This document shows, piece by piece, positions 44,278 through 53,289 of a stretch of DNA of 64,000 bases; position 1 is the first letter of the stretch, and each line of letters opens with the position of its first letter. The notes under the pieces were generated by a model, which ran no database searches, was not told the origin of the DNA, and worked only from the letters and a program-made list of their open reading frames with translations. Position numbers and translations under genes: made by a program. The DNA lies in NCBI GenBank assembly GCA_019359125.1, contig JAHHHY010000001.1:806001-870000 (forward strand), read 5' to 3'. Source of the stretch: Pleurocapsa minor GSE-CHR-MK 17-07R (GTDB taxonomy: Bacteria > Chloroflexota > Anaerolineae > Aggregatilineales > Phototrophicaceae).

Positions 44278-45552
44278 ATGCGTATTCGAATTGAGGGGCG
44301 CAATCCCCTCCAGGGCAGCTATATGCCCTCTGGCAGCAGCAACAGCGCGCAGGCCCTGACGGCCGCCGCGCTGATGGCAGACGCTCCCGTGACCCTGCAT
44401 AACTTCCCCACGACGCTCAGCACCACATCGATGCTGCATCAGGCTGAAGCGATGGGCGTCACGATTACGCGGCAGGCCAACCCAACGTCCCTCACGATTC
44501 ACGCCGGCCAGATCACGCGCCGCACCATCGAACAGGGTGAAAACGAAGCATCGGTCGGGGCGCTGTTGTTTCTGGCGCCGATGCTGCTGCGTCGTGGGTT
44601 TGCTCGCCTGGAGCTCGACTACCCGCTCAACCGCATCCGCACCCATTTGGAAGCCCTGCGCGACCTCGGACTGGACATTCTGGTCAACAACGGCGCGGTG
44701 GATATCAAAGCCGCGGCATGGGAGAAGCGCGACATCATTCTCACGCAGACGAGCGTGACGGCGACGGCGATTGTCATGATGCTGGCCGCGCGCATGGGCC
44801 GTGAGACGATCATCCAGAATGCTGCCAGTGAGCCGCATATTCAGGAGCTGGGACACCTGCTGCTGGACATGGGCGCGCATATAGAGGGCATCGGCTCCAG
44901 CGTGCTGACCATCCACGGTGTCGATGCGCTGCAGGGCGCACAGGCCAGCATCGCCGCTGACCACGTCGAGGCTGCCAGCATCGCCGCGATGTGCGCCATT
45001 ACGGGCGGTCGCATGCAGATCAATGGCATCTCATCGCGTCCCATGCGCCTGATCGCCAAAATTTACCAGCGCATCGGCATCACGCTGGAGCTGGATAACG
45101 ATGCGCTGTATGTGCCGCGCCACGACATTCTGACCGTCTCCAACCGCGAAGAAGACGTGGATGCCTCAATCGAGACAGCCCCGTGGCCCGGCTTCCCGTC
45201 CGACCTGGTGGCGGTGGCCACTGTGATCGCCACACAGGCACGTGGCACCTCGCTCATTCACGAGAAGCTGTTCAGCAACCGTCTGCTGTTTGTGGACAAG
45301 CTGAAGGCGATGGGCGCGCAAATCGTGTTGTGCGACCCGCATCGCGCCATCGTCATCGGGGCGTCACGCCTGCGCGGCATCTACATGGACACGCCGGATG
45401 TACGCGCCGGCCTGGGCATGGTGGCGGCCGCCCTGTGTGCCGAACGAGAGACGGTCATTGACAATGCCCAAGCGCTCAATCACACCTTCGGCGATGTGCT
45501 GACCAAGCTGCAGGCCGTCGGCGCCAATATCCAGATCGAGCAGCCAGCATGA
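44278..45552 (+). CDS. MurA-like enolpyruvyltransferase lacking catalytic residues
   Basis: 424 residues with the UDP-GlcNAc enolpyruvyltransferase (inside-out alpha/beta barrel) plan throughout: opening IRIEGRNPLQGSYMPSGSSN, SASEPHIQELGHLLLDMGAHI-like repeats, PGFPSDLVAVATVIATQARG and DTPDVRAGLGMVAAALCAE. By family knowledge MurA needs Lys22 (GAKN), Cys115 in CAIGARPVD, Arg120 and Arg397 (DRGYE). Here GAKN is GSSN, the Cys115 loop and Arg120 are missing (LDYPLNRIRTHLEALRDLG), and DRGYE is NHTFG. Asp305 (PGFPSD) is kept. It may be a non-PEP enzyme or a pseudoenzyme. First gene of the wall cluster and overlaps the hydrolase by four bases. Confidence 0.82.
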   Translation: MRIRIEGRNPLQGSYMPSGSSNSAQALTAAALMADAPVTLHNFPTTLSTTSMLHQAEAMGVTITRQANPTSLTIHAGQITRRTIEQGENEASVGALLFLAPMLLRRGFARLELDYPLNRIRTHLEALRDLGLDILVNNGAVDIKAAAWEKRDIILTQTSVTATAIVMMLAARMGRETIIQNAASEPHIQELGHLLLDMGAHIEGIGSSVLTIHGVDALQGAQASIAADHVEAASIAAMCAITGGRMQINGISSRPMRLIAKIYQRIGITLELDNDALYVPRHDILTVSNREEDVDASIETAPWPGFPSDLVAVATVIATQARGTSLIHEKLFSNRLLFVDKLKAMGAQIVLCDPHRAIVIGASRLRGIYMDTPDVRAGLGMVAAALCAERETVIDNAQALNHTFGDVLTKLQAVGANIQIEQPA

Positions 45553-46337
45553 TTCAGCCGCGCACGCTGGACGTGCAGGGCATTCAGACGCATATGCTAC
45601 AAGCGACACCGGACCGCCGAAATATCCCCCTGCCCGTGCTGGTGCTGCACGGCTGGGGCGCCAATGCCGGGCTGGTGCAGGTCATCCTGGACCGGCTGTC
45701 GGCACAGGGGGCAGTTGTCGTCGCGCCAGACCTGCCAGGCTTTGGCGACAGCGCACTCCCTCCCGCGACATGGGACGTCTTCAGCTATGCCAATTGGGTG
45801 CTGGCGCTGCTCGACGCGCTTGGCATGGAGCGCTGCCATCTGATCGGGCACTCATTTGGCGGGCGACTGGGCCTGATTCTGGGTGCGGAACATGCCGCGC
45901 GCCTGGGTAAAATGATCCTGGTGGACAGTGCAGGCATTCCGCCAAAGCGTTCGACGTCTTCACAGCTTCGCCTGCGTACGTATAAACTGGTGCGCGATGG
46001 CCTGAAAGCTGTCGGCGCACGCGGCCTGTCTGACCGGCTGCGCGGGTGGTACAGCAGCAAATACGGCTCGTCAGACTTTCAGTCGGCGGGCGCCCTGCGC
46101 GAGATTTTTGTACGCGTCGTCAATCAGGACCTGTCCGATTATGCCCGGCGCGTGGGTGTCTCCACCCTGCTGGTGTGGGGTGACCAGGACGAGGACACCC
46201 CGCTGTGGCAGGGCCAGACGCTGGAAAAGCTGATACCGGACGCGGGACTGGTCACGCTGAAAGGCGCGGGACACTACAGCTATCTGGAGCGCCCGGCCGA
46301 ATTTGCCACCATCGCCCATCATTTTCTTACACACTAG
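45549..46337 (+). CDS. alpha/beta hydrolase
   Basis: 262 residues of the alpha/beta hydrolase fold: VLVLHGWGANAGLVQVIL (oxyanion loop), VAPDLPGFGDS, nucleophile GHSFGGRLGLILG near 99-111, acid in LVWGDQDEDTPLW and histidine in LKGAGHYSYLERP. No signal peptide. Its start overlaps the MurA-like stop as ATGA, and a MurF-like gene follows after 10 bases, so it likely acts in the same pathway. Substrate unknown. Confidence 0.9.
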   Translation: MIQPRTLDVQGIQTHMLQATPDRRNIPLPVLVLHGWGANAGLVQVILDRLSAQGAVVVAPDLPGFGDSALPPATWDVFSYANWVLALLDALGMERCHLIGHSFGGRLGLILGAEHAARLGKMILVDSAGIPPKRSTSSQLRLRTYKLVRDGLKAVGARGLSDRLRGWYSSKYGSSDFQSAGALREIFVRVVNQDLSDYARRVGVSTLLVWGDQDEDTPLWQGQTLEKLIPDAGLVTLKGAGHYSYLERPAEFATIAHHFLTH

Positions 46338-46347
46338 TGAGTGATTT

Positions 46348-47994
46348 GTGACGCCGATACTGATCATTCTCGTATGCGCCGCCTGGGCCGCCGCGACCTG
46401 TCTGCGGGCCTATCGGATGGCACGTTTTTACCAGATTGAAGAATACATGGGGCGGCGCTTCTTGCGCTGGCTGTGGACGAACCGTGCGCGCTGGTATCCG
46501 CAGCGCTTCTTCCTTGTCATCTTTGTCGGCTGCATTGTGCAGTTCTTCACGTCTGAGGGCGGCGTGCTGCTGCCCGGCCTGCTGGGGCTGGTCATCGCCG
46601 GCGTTACTGCCATCCCGCCCGACGAGGGCGAAGTCAAGAAGAAGTTTAATGCCACAGCGCGCGCCAGGCGCCTGCTGGGCGCCTCATTTGCCTGGACTCT
46701 CGCGTTCATGGTGGTCGCTGGTGTGCTGACATCCGCCGTGGCAGCACGATTTGAAGATGGCGCTTTCGTCGCACTGACGCTGCTGGGCGCCTTTGGTTTC
46801 ATGCTCGCGCCTGTCTGGCTGATTCTGGGCAACCTGACGATGACGCCTCTCGAGGCATGGATGCGCAGGCGATTTATTGCGCGCGCACGCCGGGCACTGG
46901 CCGAAACGCACCCGGTCGTCATCGGCATCACCGGCAGCTATGGCAAAACGACCACTAAGAATTATCTGGCGCACCTGCTGAACAGCCGCTACCGCGCCTA
47001 TGCCACGCCCAAAAGCTATAACACCATGATGGGCGTGTGCATCGCCATCAACAATGACCTGGCCAATGACCGCAGCATCGAGTACTTCATCGCGGAAATG
47101 GGCGCGTATATCCCCGGTGAAATCCGCCGCATCGCCGACCTGACGCATCCCACCATCAGCATCGTCGTCGAAGTGGGGCCGCAGCATCTGGAGCGTTTTG
47201 GAAGCGTGGAGAACGTCGCCATCGCCAAATACGAGATTATCAGCGCCCTGCCCCCTGACGGAACCGGCGTATTCAACATCGATAATCCGTACATCCGCGA
47301 GATGTTTGGGCGCGGCTATCCCGCGACGCGCATTGGGATCAGCAAACTGCTGTCGCCTGAGGAAGGCAAAGCACAGGGCGTACGGCTGGTCGCGACAGAT
47401 ATCAGCGAGTCGCTGGCGGGACTGCGCTTCATGCTGCACGATACGCAGCAGGGCGAATCCGTCGAGATCATGACGCCATTGGTGGGCCAGCACAACGTGA
47501 CCAACATCCTGCTGGCCGCGGCCGTCGCGCTGCACGAGCGTATCCCGCTGCGCGATATCGCCCGCCGCGCGGCCAGCCTGAAACCCGCCGAAAGCCGCCT
47601 CGTCAGCCAGACGACGGCGCAGGGCATCACTATTATCAACGATGCCTACAGCGCCAACCCTGTCGGCGTGCTGTCCTCGCTGGCCGTGCTGGCCATGCAC
47701 CAGACGGGCCGCCGCCTGCTGATTACCCCTGGCATCGTCGAGCTGGGCGAGCTGATGGAATCGGAGAATCACAAGCTGGGCATCGCCGCGGCGGGGTCGG
47801 CCACCGATGTCATTCTGGTGGGCGAAATTCAAACAAGGCCAATTAAGGCAGGCCTGCTGGAAGCTGGGTTCCCGGAAAGCCGTATTCAGGTAGTTGAAGC
47901 GCTGGGTGAGGCCGTGGCCTGGTATCAGGGCAACCTGACGGCCGGGGACTGCGTATTATTCCTGAACGATCTGCCCGATACGTATAATCGCTGA
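46348..47994 (+). CDS. MurF-like Mur ligase with an N-terminal membrane region
   Basis: 548 residues from a GTG start. Residues 1-170 carry about four transmembrane segments in place of the usual UDP-MurNAc-binding domain. The ATP-binding core starts VVIGITGSYGKTTTKNYLAHLL near 190-211, continues with MMGVCIAINNDL, AEMGAYIPGEIRRIADLTHPTISIVVEVGPQHLERFGS and VENVAIAKYEIIS, and the late NDAYSANPVG, all MurF-like. The motif set points to an amide ligase adding a dipeptide or amino acid to a carboxyl group, probably on a membrane-bound substrate. It could be an unusual MurF or a relative such as a cap/poly-amino-acid synthetase. Confidence 0.83.
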   Translation: MTPILIILVCAAWAAATCLRAYRMARFYQIEEYMGRRFLRWLWTNRARWYPQRFFLVIFVGCIVQFFTSEGGVLLPGLLGLVIAGVTAIPPDEGEVKKKFNATARARRLLGASFAWTLAFMVVAGVLTSAVAARFEDGAFVALTLLGAFGFMLAPVWLILGNLTMTPLEAWMRRRFIARARRALAETHPVVIGITGSYGKTTTKNYLAHLLNSRYRAYATPKSYNTMMGVCIAINNDLANDRSIEYFIAEMGAYIPGEIRRIADLTHPTISIVVEVGPQHLERFGSVENVAIAKYEIISALPPDGTGVFNIDNPYIREMFGRGYPATRIGISKLLSPEEGKAQGVRLVATDISESLAGLRFMLHDTQQGESVEIMTPLVGQHNVTNILLAAAVALHERIPLRDIARRAASLKPAESRLVSQTTAQGITIINDAYSANPVGVLSSLAVLAMHQTGRRLLITPGIVELGELMESENHKLGIAAAGSATDVILVGEIQTRPIKAGLLEAGFPESRIQVVEALGEAVAWYQGNLTAGDCVLFLNDLPDTYNR

Positions 47995-48010
47995 GGCGCA
48001 CCCAAACCGC

Positions 48011-48514
48011 ATGGAATTTTCGCAGAATGTCCAGCTCCTGCTCGCCGCCATCGCCATGGGCATTGGCGTGCTGCTCGCGCTCGTGCCTTTTCTGCCCGCG
48101 ACGCTCATGGTATGGGGCATCGGCACGCTGACCGCCTATCTGACCGGTTTTGAGCGCGTCACCGTATTGGCGGTCATCATCATGACGCTGGTGATGCTGC
48201 TCACGCAAACGCGGGATTTCTGGCTGCCCGTCTTTGGGGTTAAAATGGCAGGCTTGAGCTGTCTGGCCTCTGTCGGCACGCTGGTGGGCGGCATCATCGG
48301 CGTGCTGATCATCCCGATTCCCATCCTCAACGCACTGATTGGCAGTGTGATCGGCGCGGCTGTCGTGGAAATCATCCTGGTGCGGCGGGTGTCGCGCGGA
48401 GTAGTGGCCGGAAAAACAGCCGCCAAGCTGTTCGCCATCAGCTATGTGCTGGAGCTGGCTGGCGTCAGCCTGGTCTTTGTTATTTTTCTCATCAGCATCG
48501 CCCTGACCGCCTGA
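48011..48514 (+). CDS. DUF456 family membrane protein
   Basis: 167 residues with about five transmembrane segments and the typical VPFLPATLMVWGIGTLTAYLTGF and GTLVGGIIGVLIIPIPILNALIGSVIGAAVVEI glycine-rich hairpin, the family signature. Function unknown. It sits between the MurF-like gene and ddl. Confidence 0.85.
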   Translation: MEFSQNVQLLLAAIAMGIGVLLALVPFLPATLMVWGIGTLTAYLTGFERVTVLAVIIMTLVMLLTQTRDFWLPVFGVKMAGLSCLASVGTLVGGIIGVLIIPIPILNALIGSVIGAAVVEIILVRRVSRGVVAGKTAAKLFAISYVLELAGVSLVFVIFLISIALTA

Positions 48515-48545
48515 GGCGCGTCAGGCCCGCGGAGGGATTTGTACC

Positions 48546-49751
48546 ATGATGAATGCATCGCGCCAGATTACGCTGGGCGTTATTTTCGGCGGCAGAAGCG
48601 TGGAACACGACGTCTCGGTCGTGACCGGGCATCAGGTGATGGAAGCCTGCGACCCCGCGCGCTATCGCGTCGTGCCGCTGTACATTGACCGCGAGGGACG
48701 CTGGTTTACCGGCGAGCCGCTGCGCGACCTCAAGTCATTTCAGGGCGATGTGGCGAAGCTGGAAGGTGTGCACAGCGTGGTCTTCTCGCCAGACATCCGC
48801 CAGCATGGCCTGATTGTCAATCCGCTGCCCACGGGGCTGTTTGCGAAAAGCCAGGGCCTGAAGCTGGACGCCGTATTTCCGGCTATTCACGGTTCGCATG
48901 GCGAAGATGGCACGCTGCAAGGCCTGTTCGAGCTGGCCGATATCCCCTATGCCGGGTGCGGCGTGCTGGCCTCTGCGCTGGCCAACGACAAATGGGTGAG
49001 CAAACAGACGCTGCGCCAGGCCGGCGTGCCAGTCGTCGATGGCATCAGCTTCACCCGCGCTGCCTGGGACCGCGACCCGGATGCGCTCGTCAAGTCCATC
49101 ACCCATAAGTTTGCCTTCCCGATCTTCGTCAAGCCGGTGACGCTCGGCTCCAGCATTGGCATTGGCCGCGCCACAGACGAGGCCATGCTGCGCGCCTTCA
49201 TCGGAGTGGCCGCCAGCCTGGACCGGCGCGTGCTCATCGAGCCGGCGGTGACCAACTGCGTCGAAATCAACTGCGCCGTGCTGGGCGACGACGAGCGACT
49301 GGAAGCCAGCGTGCTGGAACAGCCTGTCTCGTGGGAGCAGTTTCTCACCTACGAAGAAAAGTATCTGCGCGGCGGCGAAGGCATGAAGAGCGCCGACCGG
49401 CTGATTCCCGCCCCGCTGACGCCGGAGCTGACAAAGCGCATTCAGGATATCGCGCTGCAGGCCTTTCGTGCATTAGACGGCCGGGGCACGGCGCGCATCG
49501 ACTTTCTGGTGCGCCCTGAGACAAATGAGGTCTTCCTCAACGAAGTCAACACCATGCCTGGCTCGATCGCGTTCTATTTGTGGCGGGACACCGGCATGTC
49601 AGCCGGCGACGTCATCCAGCGGATGCTGGAAATTGCCAGCAATGCCCAGGCCGAAAAGCGCCGCAGCACCTATAACTATCAGACCAACCTGATCGCACTG
49701 ACCGTGTCGCGCGGGGCAAAAGGCAGCAAGGGCGGCACCAAGCGTCCGTAA
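48546..49751 (+). CDS. ddl: D-alanine--D-alanine ligase
   Basis: Joins two D-Ala for peptidoglycan precursors. 401 residues with GVIFGGRSVEHDVSVVTG at 12-29, DAVFPAIHGSHGEDGTLQGLFELADIPYAG near 109-138, NDKWVSKQTLRQAGVPV, VKPVTLGSSIGIGRA near 197 and FLNEVNTMPGS (metal-binding) near 340. A strong GGAGGG precedes the start. A short Lys/Arg-rich tail extends past the ATP-grasp fold. Its normal motifs contrast with the altered MurA-like enzyme in the same cluster. Confidence 0.96.
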   Translation: MMNASRQITLGVIFGGRSVEHDVSVVTGHQVMEACDPARYRVVPLYIDREGRWFTGEPLRDLKSFQGDVAKLEGVHSVVFSPDIRQHGLIVNPLPTGLFAKSQGLKLDAVFPAIHGSHGEDGTLQGLFELADIPYAGCGVLASALANDKWVSKQTLRQAGVPVVDGISFTRAAWDRDPDALVKSITHKFAFPIFVKPVTLGSSIGIGRATDEAMLRAFIGVAASLDRRVLIEPAVTNCVEINCAVLGDDERLEASVLEQPVSWEQFLTYEEKYLRGGEGMKSADRLIPAPLTPELTKRIQDIALQAFRALDGRGTARIDFLVRPETNEVFLNEVNTMPGSIAFYLWRDTGMSAGDVIQRMLEIASNAQAEKRRSTYNYQTNLIALTVSRGAKGSKGGTKRP

Positions 49752-49777
49752 ATCAGACATGCGTGCGCCGCCCTGCA

Positions 49778-49807
49778 TTGGCCGAATATGGCGCAGTGGA
49801 CTAAAAT
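49778..49807 (+). promoter_or_regulatory. promoter of the lipoprotein gene
   Basis: TTGGCC (49778-49783), 18-base spacer, TAAAAT (49802-49807), 60 bases before the ATG. Confidence 0.5.
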
Positions 49808-49866
49808 AGCCGAACAGTGCCTTGCGATCAAAGCAACCTGCACGTCACCAGGGGAAACTGTCTTAC

Positions 49867-51462
49867 ATGCCACGTTTGAAAATCACACTTTTGCTGACGC
49901 TCGCTTTGCTGATTGCTTCTGCGTGCGCGCGCCAGCCTGAACAGCTTGTCCTGGCGCCGACCAGCACGCCCGCCGGTGCGATCGTGCCTACGCGCCAGCC
50001 CTCTCTCACGCTGACGCCAACTATCGAGGCAAGTGCGACCAGCACCGAGGCAGCTTCCGCGACGCCGACGGACGAACCATCCCTCGCGCCGACCGAATCG
50101 GCCACCAGTACTACTGCCGCGCCCACCGAAACAGCGACGCCGACAGAAGCGCCCGTAAGCACAGATACCCCCACAGAAACCCAGGTTCCAACTGATGCAC
50201 CCGATGCGCTGGCAGGGACGGCACTAGCGAACAGCGCCAGCCTGTACCCGGCCACCTATACTGCCAGCCTGCCTCTCGATGCCCCCGTGTCAGGCAGAAT
50301 CGACAGCACAACGCCGTTGGTCTATTTCGCCTTTGAAGCATCCTCCGGCCAGACCTACAACATCCAGATGGACGCCGCCGACAGCCGCTCAATTACGCTG
50401 CGGCCTATGCTGATGGTGATCGACCCTGACGGCGCAGAGCTGGCGCGCACCTCCATCTACAACACCGAATTCTCGGCCGCCATACGCGGCTTCACCGCGC
50501 CTATCAATGGCGTGTATACCGTGATCGCGACCCGTGTGAACGGCGAATATGGCCGCACAGAGGGAGATTTCACCGTGGCCGTGACGGAGGGATCCCTCGG
50601 CACGAATACGGGCATCACCGCCCAGTCGCTGACGCTCAACCAGGTGGTCTCCGGCGCCATTTCTAACGAAGTACCGGAGCAGCTCTATGTATTTTTCGGC
50701 CAGGAAGGCACCAGCATCAGCGCGGTGATGGATGCCGCGGGCACGCTGGACTCGCGCATCCTGTTGTACGACAATGCCGGGCGCATGATCAGCAGCAACG
50801 ATGACGACTTCGAGCAACCGCCAGGCAACGTCGACTCGCGCATCAATGGCTATGTGCTGGCGCGAACCGGCTTTTACAGCCTGCTGGCGACGCGCTTCTT
50901 TGAGAATTCACCGACGCTGTCGACGGGGTCGTATCGCCTGAAAGTGGATGACCTGGGCATCGTGTCAGCCGACGACTTCCGCTATGAGGCGGTCATCGAC
51001 GGCGCCAACACGACCCTGGTGACGGCGCTCAATCAGACCTACGGTGGTTTCCTGATCGGGGAATTTCAGCCAACCTCGCAGACGACCGGCACCCGTATCG
51101 ATGCCCTGGTGACGTTCACGCTGCCGCCCATCGATGCGGATGCATGGACGAGCGCCGCCCTGGCCTTTGAGCCGTGTCGGGAAGCTGAAGGCGGATTCGC
51201 CGCGCTGGGCGAAATGAGCATCCTGGAAGAACCGTTTGGGGAACTGGTCAGCGCGGACCGCGACCTGTCGCGCGTGACCAGCGGCGCGCGCGTTGTCGCC
51301 CGTGCCACCGATTGCGGCGCACTCGATTTCACAGAGTCCGTGCGCGCAGCATATAACGCCGGCGAAACCCGCGTGCAGATTCGCCTGACCTTCCGCAACC
51401 CGCAGGTCAACAGCACGACCGACAGCATCAGCGTGACGCCGAGGCTGTTCCTGTCGCCTTAG
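49867..51462 (+). CDS. lipoprotein with low-complexity linker and PPC-like domains
   Basis: 531 residues from the ATG at 49867 (GGGGA upstream). Signal peptide LKITLLLTLALLIASAC with lipobox ASAC and lipidated Cys20, then a 100-residue Thr/Pro/Ala/Ser/Glu linker (ATPTDEPSLAPTES style) as in many Chloroflexota surface proteins. Two or more beta-sandwich PPC-like domains follow: TPLVYFAFEASSGQTYNIQMDA near 160 and EQLYVFFGQEGTSISAVMD near 280, with the IDGVYTVIATRVNGEYG/TGFYSLLATRFFENSP closing strands. Likely a surface-anchored sensor or binding protein. Confidence 0.82.
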   Translation: MPRLKITLLLTLALLIASACARQPEQLVLAPTSTPAGAIVPTRQPSLTLTPTIEASATSTEAASATPTDEPSLAPTESATSTTAAPTETATPTEAPVSTDTPTETQVPTDAPDALAGTALANSASLYPATYTASLPLDAPVSGRIDSTTPLVYFAFEASSGQTYNIQMDAADSRSITLRPMLMVIDPDGAELARTSIYNTEFSAAIRGFTAPINGVYTVIATRVNGEYGRTEGDFTVAVTEGSLGTNTGITAQSLTLNQVVSGAISNEVPEQLYVFFGQEGTSISAVMDAAGTLDSRILLYDNAGRMISSNDDDFEQPPGNVDSRINGYVLARTGFYSLLATRFFENSPTLSTGSYRLKVDDLGIVSADDFRYEAVIDGANTTLVTALNQTYGGFLIGEFQPTSQTTGTRIDALVTFTLPPIDADAWTSAALAFEPCREAEGGFAALGEMSILEEPFGELVSADRDLSRVTSGARVVARATDCGALDFTESVRAAYNAGETRVQIRLTFRNPQVNSTTDSISVTPRLFLSP

Positions 51463-52172
51463 GTCAGCACCGCGCCTTCCTTCATCATGAAACGATAGCC
51501 GACGCCATATTCGCTCTGAATATACGTCGGCTCTTTCACGTCTGGCTCAATCTTGCGGCGCAGATGCGAGACATAGATTCTGGGATAATGGTGCTCGGTC
51601 GTATATTCAAAGCCCCACACCTGCTCCAGCAAATGCTGAAATGAGAGCACAGCCCCCGGATGCTGCACAAACAGCGTCAGCAATTTGAATTCGGTCGGCG
51701 TCAGGCGGACATCTTCACCATGCGCGGTCACACGGCGCATGGACACATCCACATGCAGAAAGTCATCCTGATAGCGGGTGGGCAGGCTTTGATTGGGATC
51801 ATAAGCGCGGGCCCGACGCAGCAGCGCACGTATGCGTGCCTGCATCTCCATCGGGCGCAGCGGCTTGATCATGAATTCATCAGCGCCGATATTCAGCCCC
51901 TGCACGATATCTTCTTCACTCACGGCGTGGGCCGTCATCATCAGAATCGGCACGTCGCTCACTTCGCGGATGCGCTGGCACACAGCCCGTCCATCCATCA
52001 TCGGCAGCGCGATATCCAGCATCACCAGGTCGGGATGCACGGCATGAAACTGGCGCAGCCCTTCCAGGCCGTCCCGGGCGATGGTGGTTTCATAGCCCTG
52101 CCCTTTCAGCTCGAGCTGGAGCATTTTCGAGAGCTCTTTATCGTCCTCAATAATCAGTACGTGCGATGCCAT
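51459..52172 (-). CDS. OmpR/PhoB-type response regulator
   Basis: 237 residues: receiver domain with acidic pocket HVLIIEDDKELSKML, phosphoacceptor Asp53 in DLVMLDIALPMMDG, MMTAHA (Thr switch) and the KPLRPME Lys; then a winged-helix DNA-binding domain (VRLTPTEFKLLTLFVQHPGAVLSFQHLLEQVWG, HLRRKIEPDV, YGVGYRFM). No histidine kinase is adjacent, so it is an orphan regulator here. A 6-bp inverted repeat AGGGAC/GTCCCT (52194-52208) and a TAGTAT -10 with ATGACC 17 bases upstream lie in its promoter region. Confidence 0.94.
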   Translation of the reverse strand: MASHVLIIEDDKELSKMLQLELKGQGYETTIARDGLEGLRQFHAVHPDLVMLDIALPMMDGRAVCQRIREVSDVPILMMTAHAVSEEDIVQGLNIGADEFMIKPLRPMEMQARIRALLRRARAYDPNQSLPTRYQDDFLHVDVSMRRVTAHGEDVRLTPTEFKLLTLFVQHPGAVLSFQHLLEQVWGFEYTTEHHYPRIYVSHLRRKIEPDVKEPTYIQSEYGVGYRFMMKEGAVLT

Positions 52173-52345
52173 GACACATTACTCCGCCATTTGAGGGACT
52201 GTGTCCCTGCGCTTCAAGTTCCACAGTGCTGCAGATACTACCACATTCACACCCGTGGGTCATGCAGAAAATCCCCGCCCCGTCGCGCGTATTTTCAGGT
52301 ACACTTTCATCCACATTCTGGAGCTTTTACGGCGGAGTCTGAAGC

Positions 52346-53245
52346 ATGGCAAAAATCGGCTATATTGGCCTCGGCATCATGGGCGCAGCGATCGCCCGCA
52401 ACCTGATGAAGGCGGGCCACACGCTCGTCATCCATAACCGCAGCCAGGCGATTGTGGAGACGCTGGTATCCGAGGGAGCCGTACGCGCTCACAGCCCGCA
52501 GGAAGTGGCGGCGCAGGTGGATATCGTGTTCACTAACCTGCCCGATTCGCCAGATGTGGAGCTGGTCGTTCTTGGCGAGCATGGTATCGTGCACGGGGCG
52601 CACGAAGGCCTGATTTACATCGACAACAGCACCATCAAACCAGAGCTGGCGCGGTCGATTTATGAACGCCTGAAAGCGCACGGCGTGGCCGCGCTGGATG
52701 CGCCGGTCAGCGGCGGCGATGTGGGCGCCAAAAACGGCACGCTGACGATCATGGTCGGTGGGGACGAACATGCATTCAAACTGGTCGAGCCGATTTTCGC
52801 CGCCATGGGCAAGGCCTGGGTGCTGGTGGGCGATGCCGGAGCCGGGCAGATTGCCAAGGCGTGTAATCAGATTATCGTCGGTGCGCAGATGGTCGCGATG
52901 GCTGAGGCGCTGATCACCGCGCAGAAAGCCGGCGTGGATCCCATGCGCATGGTCGAAGCGATCAAGGGCGGCGCTGCACAGATGTGGTCGCTGGATGTCA
53001 AGCCGCCGCGCCTGTTTGCAGGCAATCGCACGCCGGGCTTCAAGGCCTATATGCAGCACAAAGACCTGGGTATTGTGATGGACACGGCCCGCACCTATGG
53101 CATCCCCCTGCCAATGACCGCTCTCGTGACGCAGATGTTCACTGCCATGCTGGAACAGGGGAATCGTGAGCTGGACAACAGCGCCGTCATCAGCGTATAT
53201 GAATCCCTGTCAGGAATCAGCCTAGACGAACCCCTGAAGTCATAG
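52346..53245 (+). CDS. NAD-dependent beta-hydroxyacid dehydrogenase
   Basis: 299 residues of the 3-hydroxyisobutyrate/tartronate-semialdehyde reductase family: GYIGLGIMGAAIARNLMKAGH at 4-24 (NAD site), FTNLPDSPDVELVVLG, substrate loop DAPVSGGDVGAKNGTLTIMVGG near 118-139 and catalytic Lys in GAGQIAKACNQIIVGAQM near 172. The NAD-type Rossmann loop ends HNRSQ, where Arg is usual for NADP preference, so NADP use is possible. Substrate cannot be specified from sequence. Confidence 0.92.
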   Translation: MAKIGYIGLGIMGAAIARNLMKAGHTLVIHNRSQAIVETLVSEGAVRAHSPQEVAAQVDIVFTNLPDSPDVELVVLGEHGIVHGAHEGLIYIDNSTIKPELARSIYERLKAHGVAALDAPVSGGDVGAKNGTLTIMVGGDEHAFKLVEPIFAAMGKAWVLVGDAGAGQIAKACNQIIVGAQMVAMAEALITAQKAGVDPMRMVEAIKGGAAQMWSLDVKPPRLFAGNRTPGFKAYMQHKDLGIVMDTARTYGIPLPMTALVTQMFTAMLEQGNRELDNSAVISVYESLSGISLDEPLKS

Positions 53246-53289
53246 CGTATAATAGACCGATTGCCTCAACAACGGAAAGAAATCAAGAA

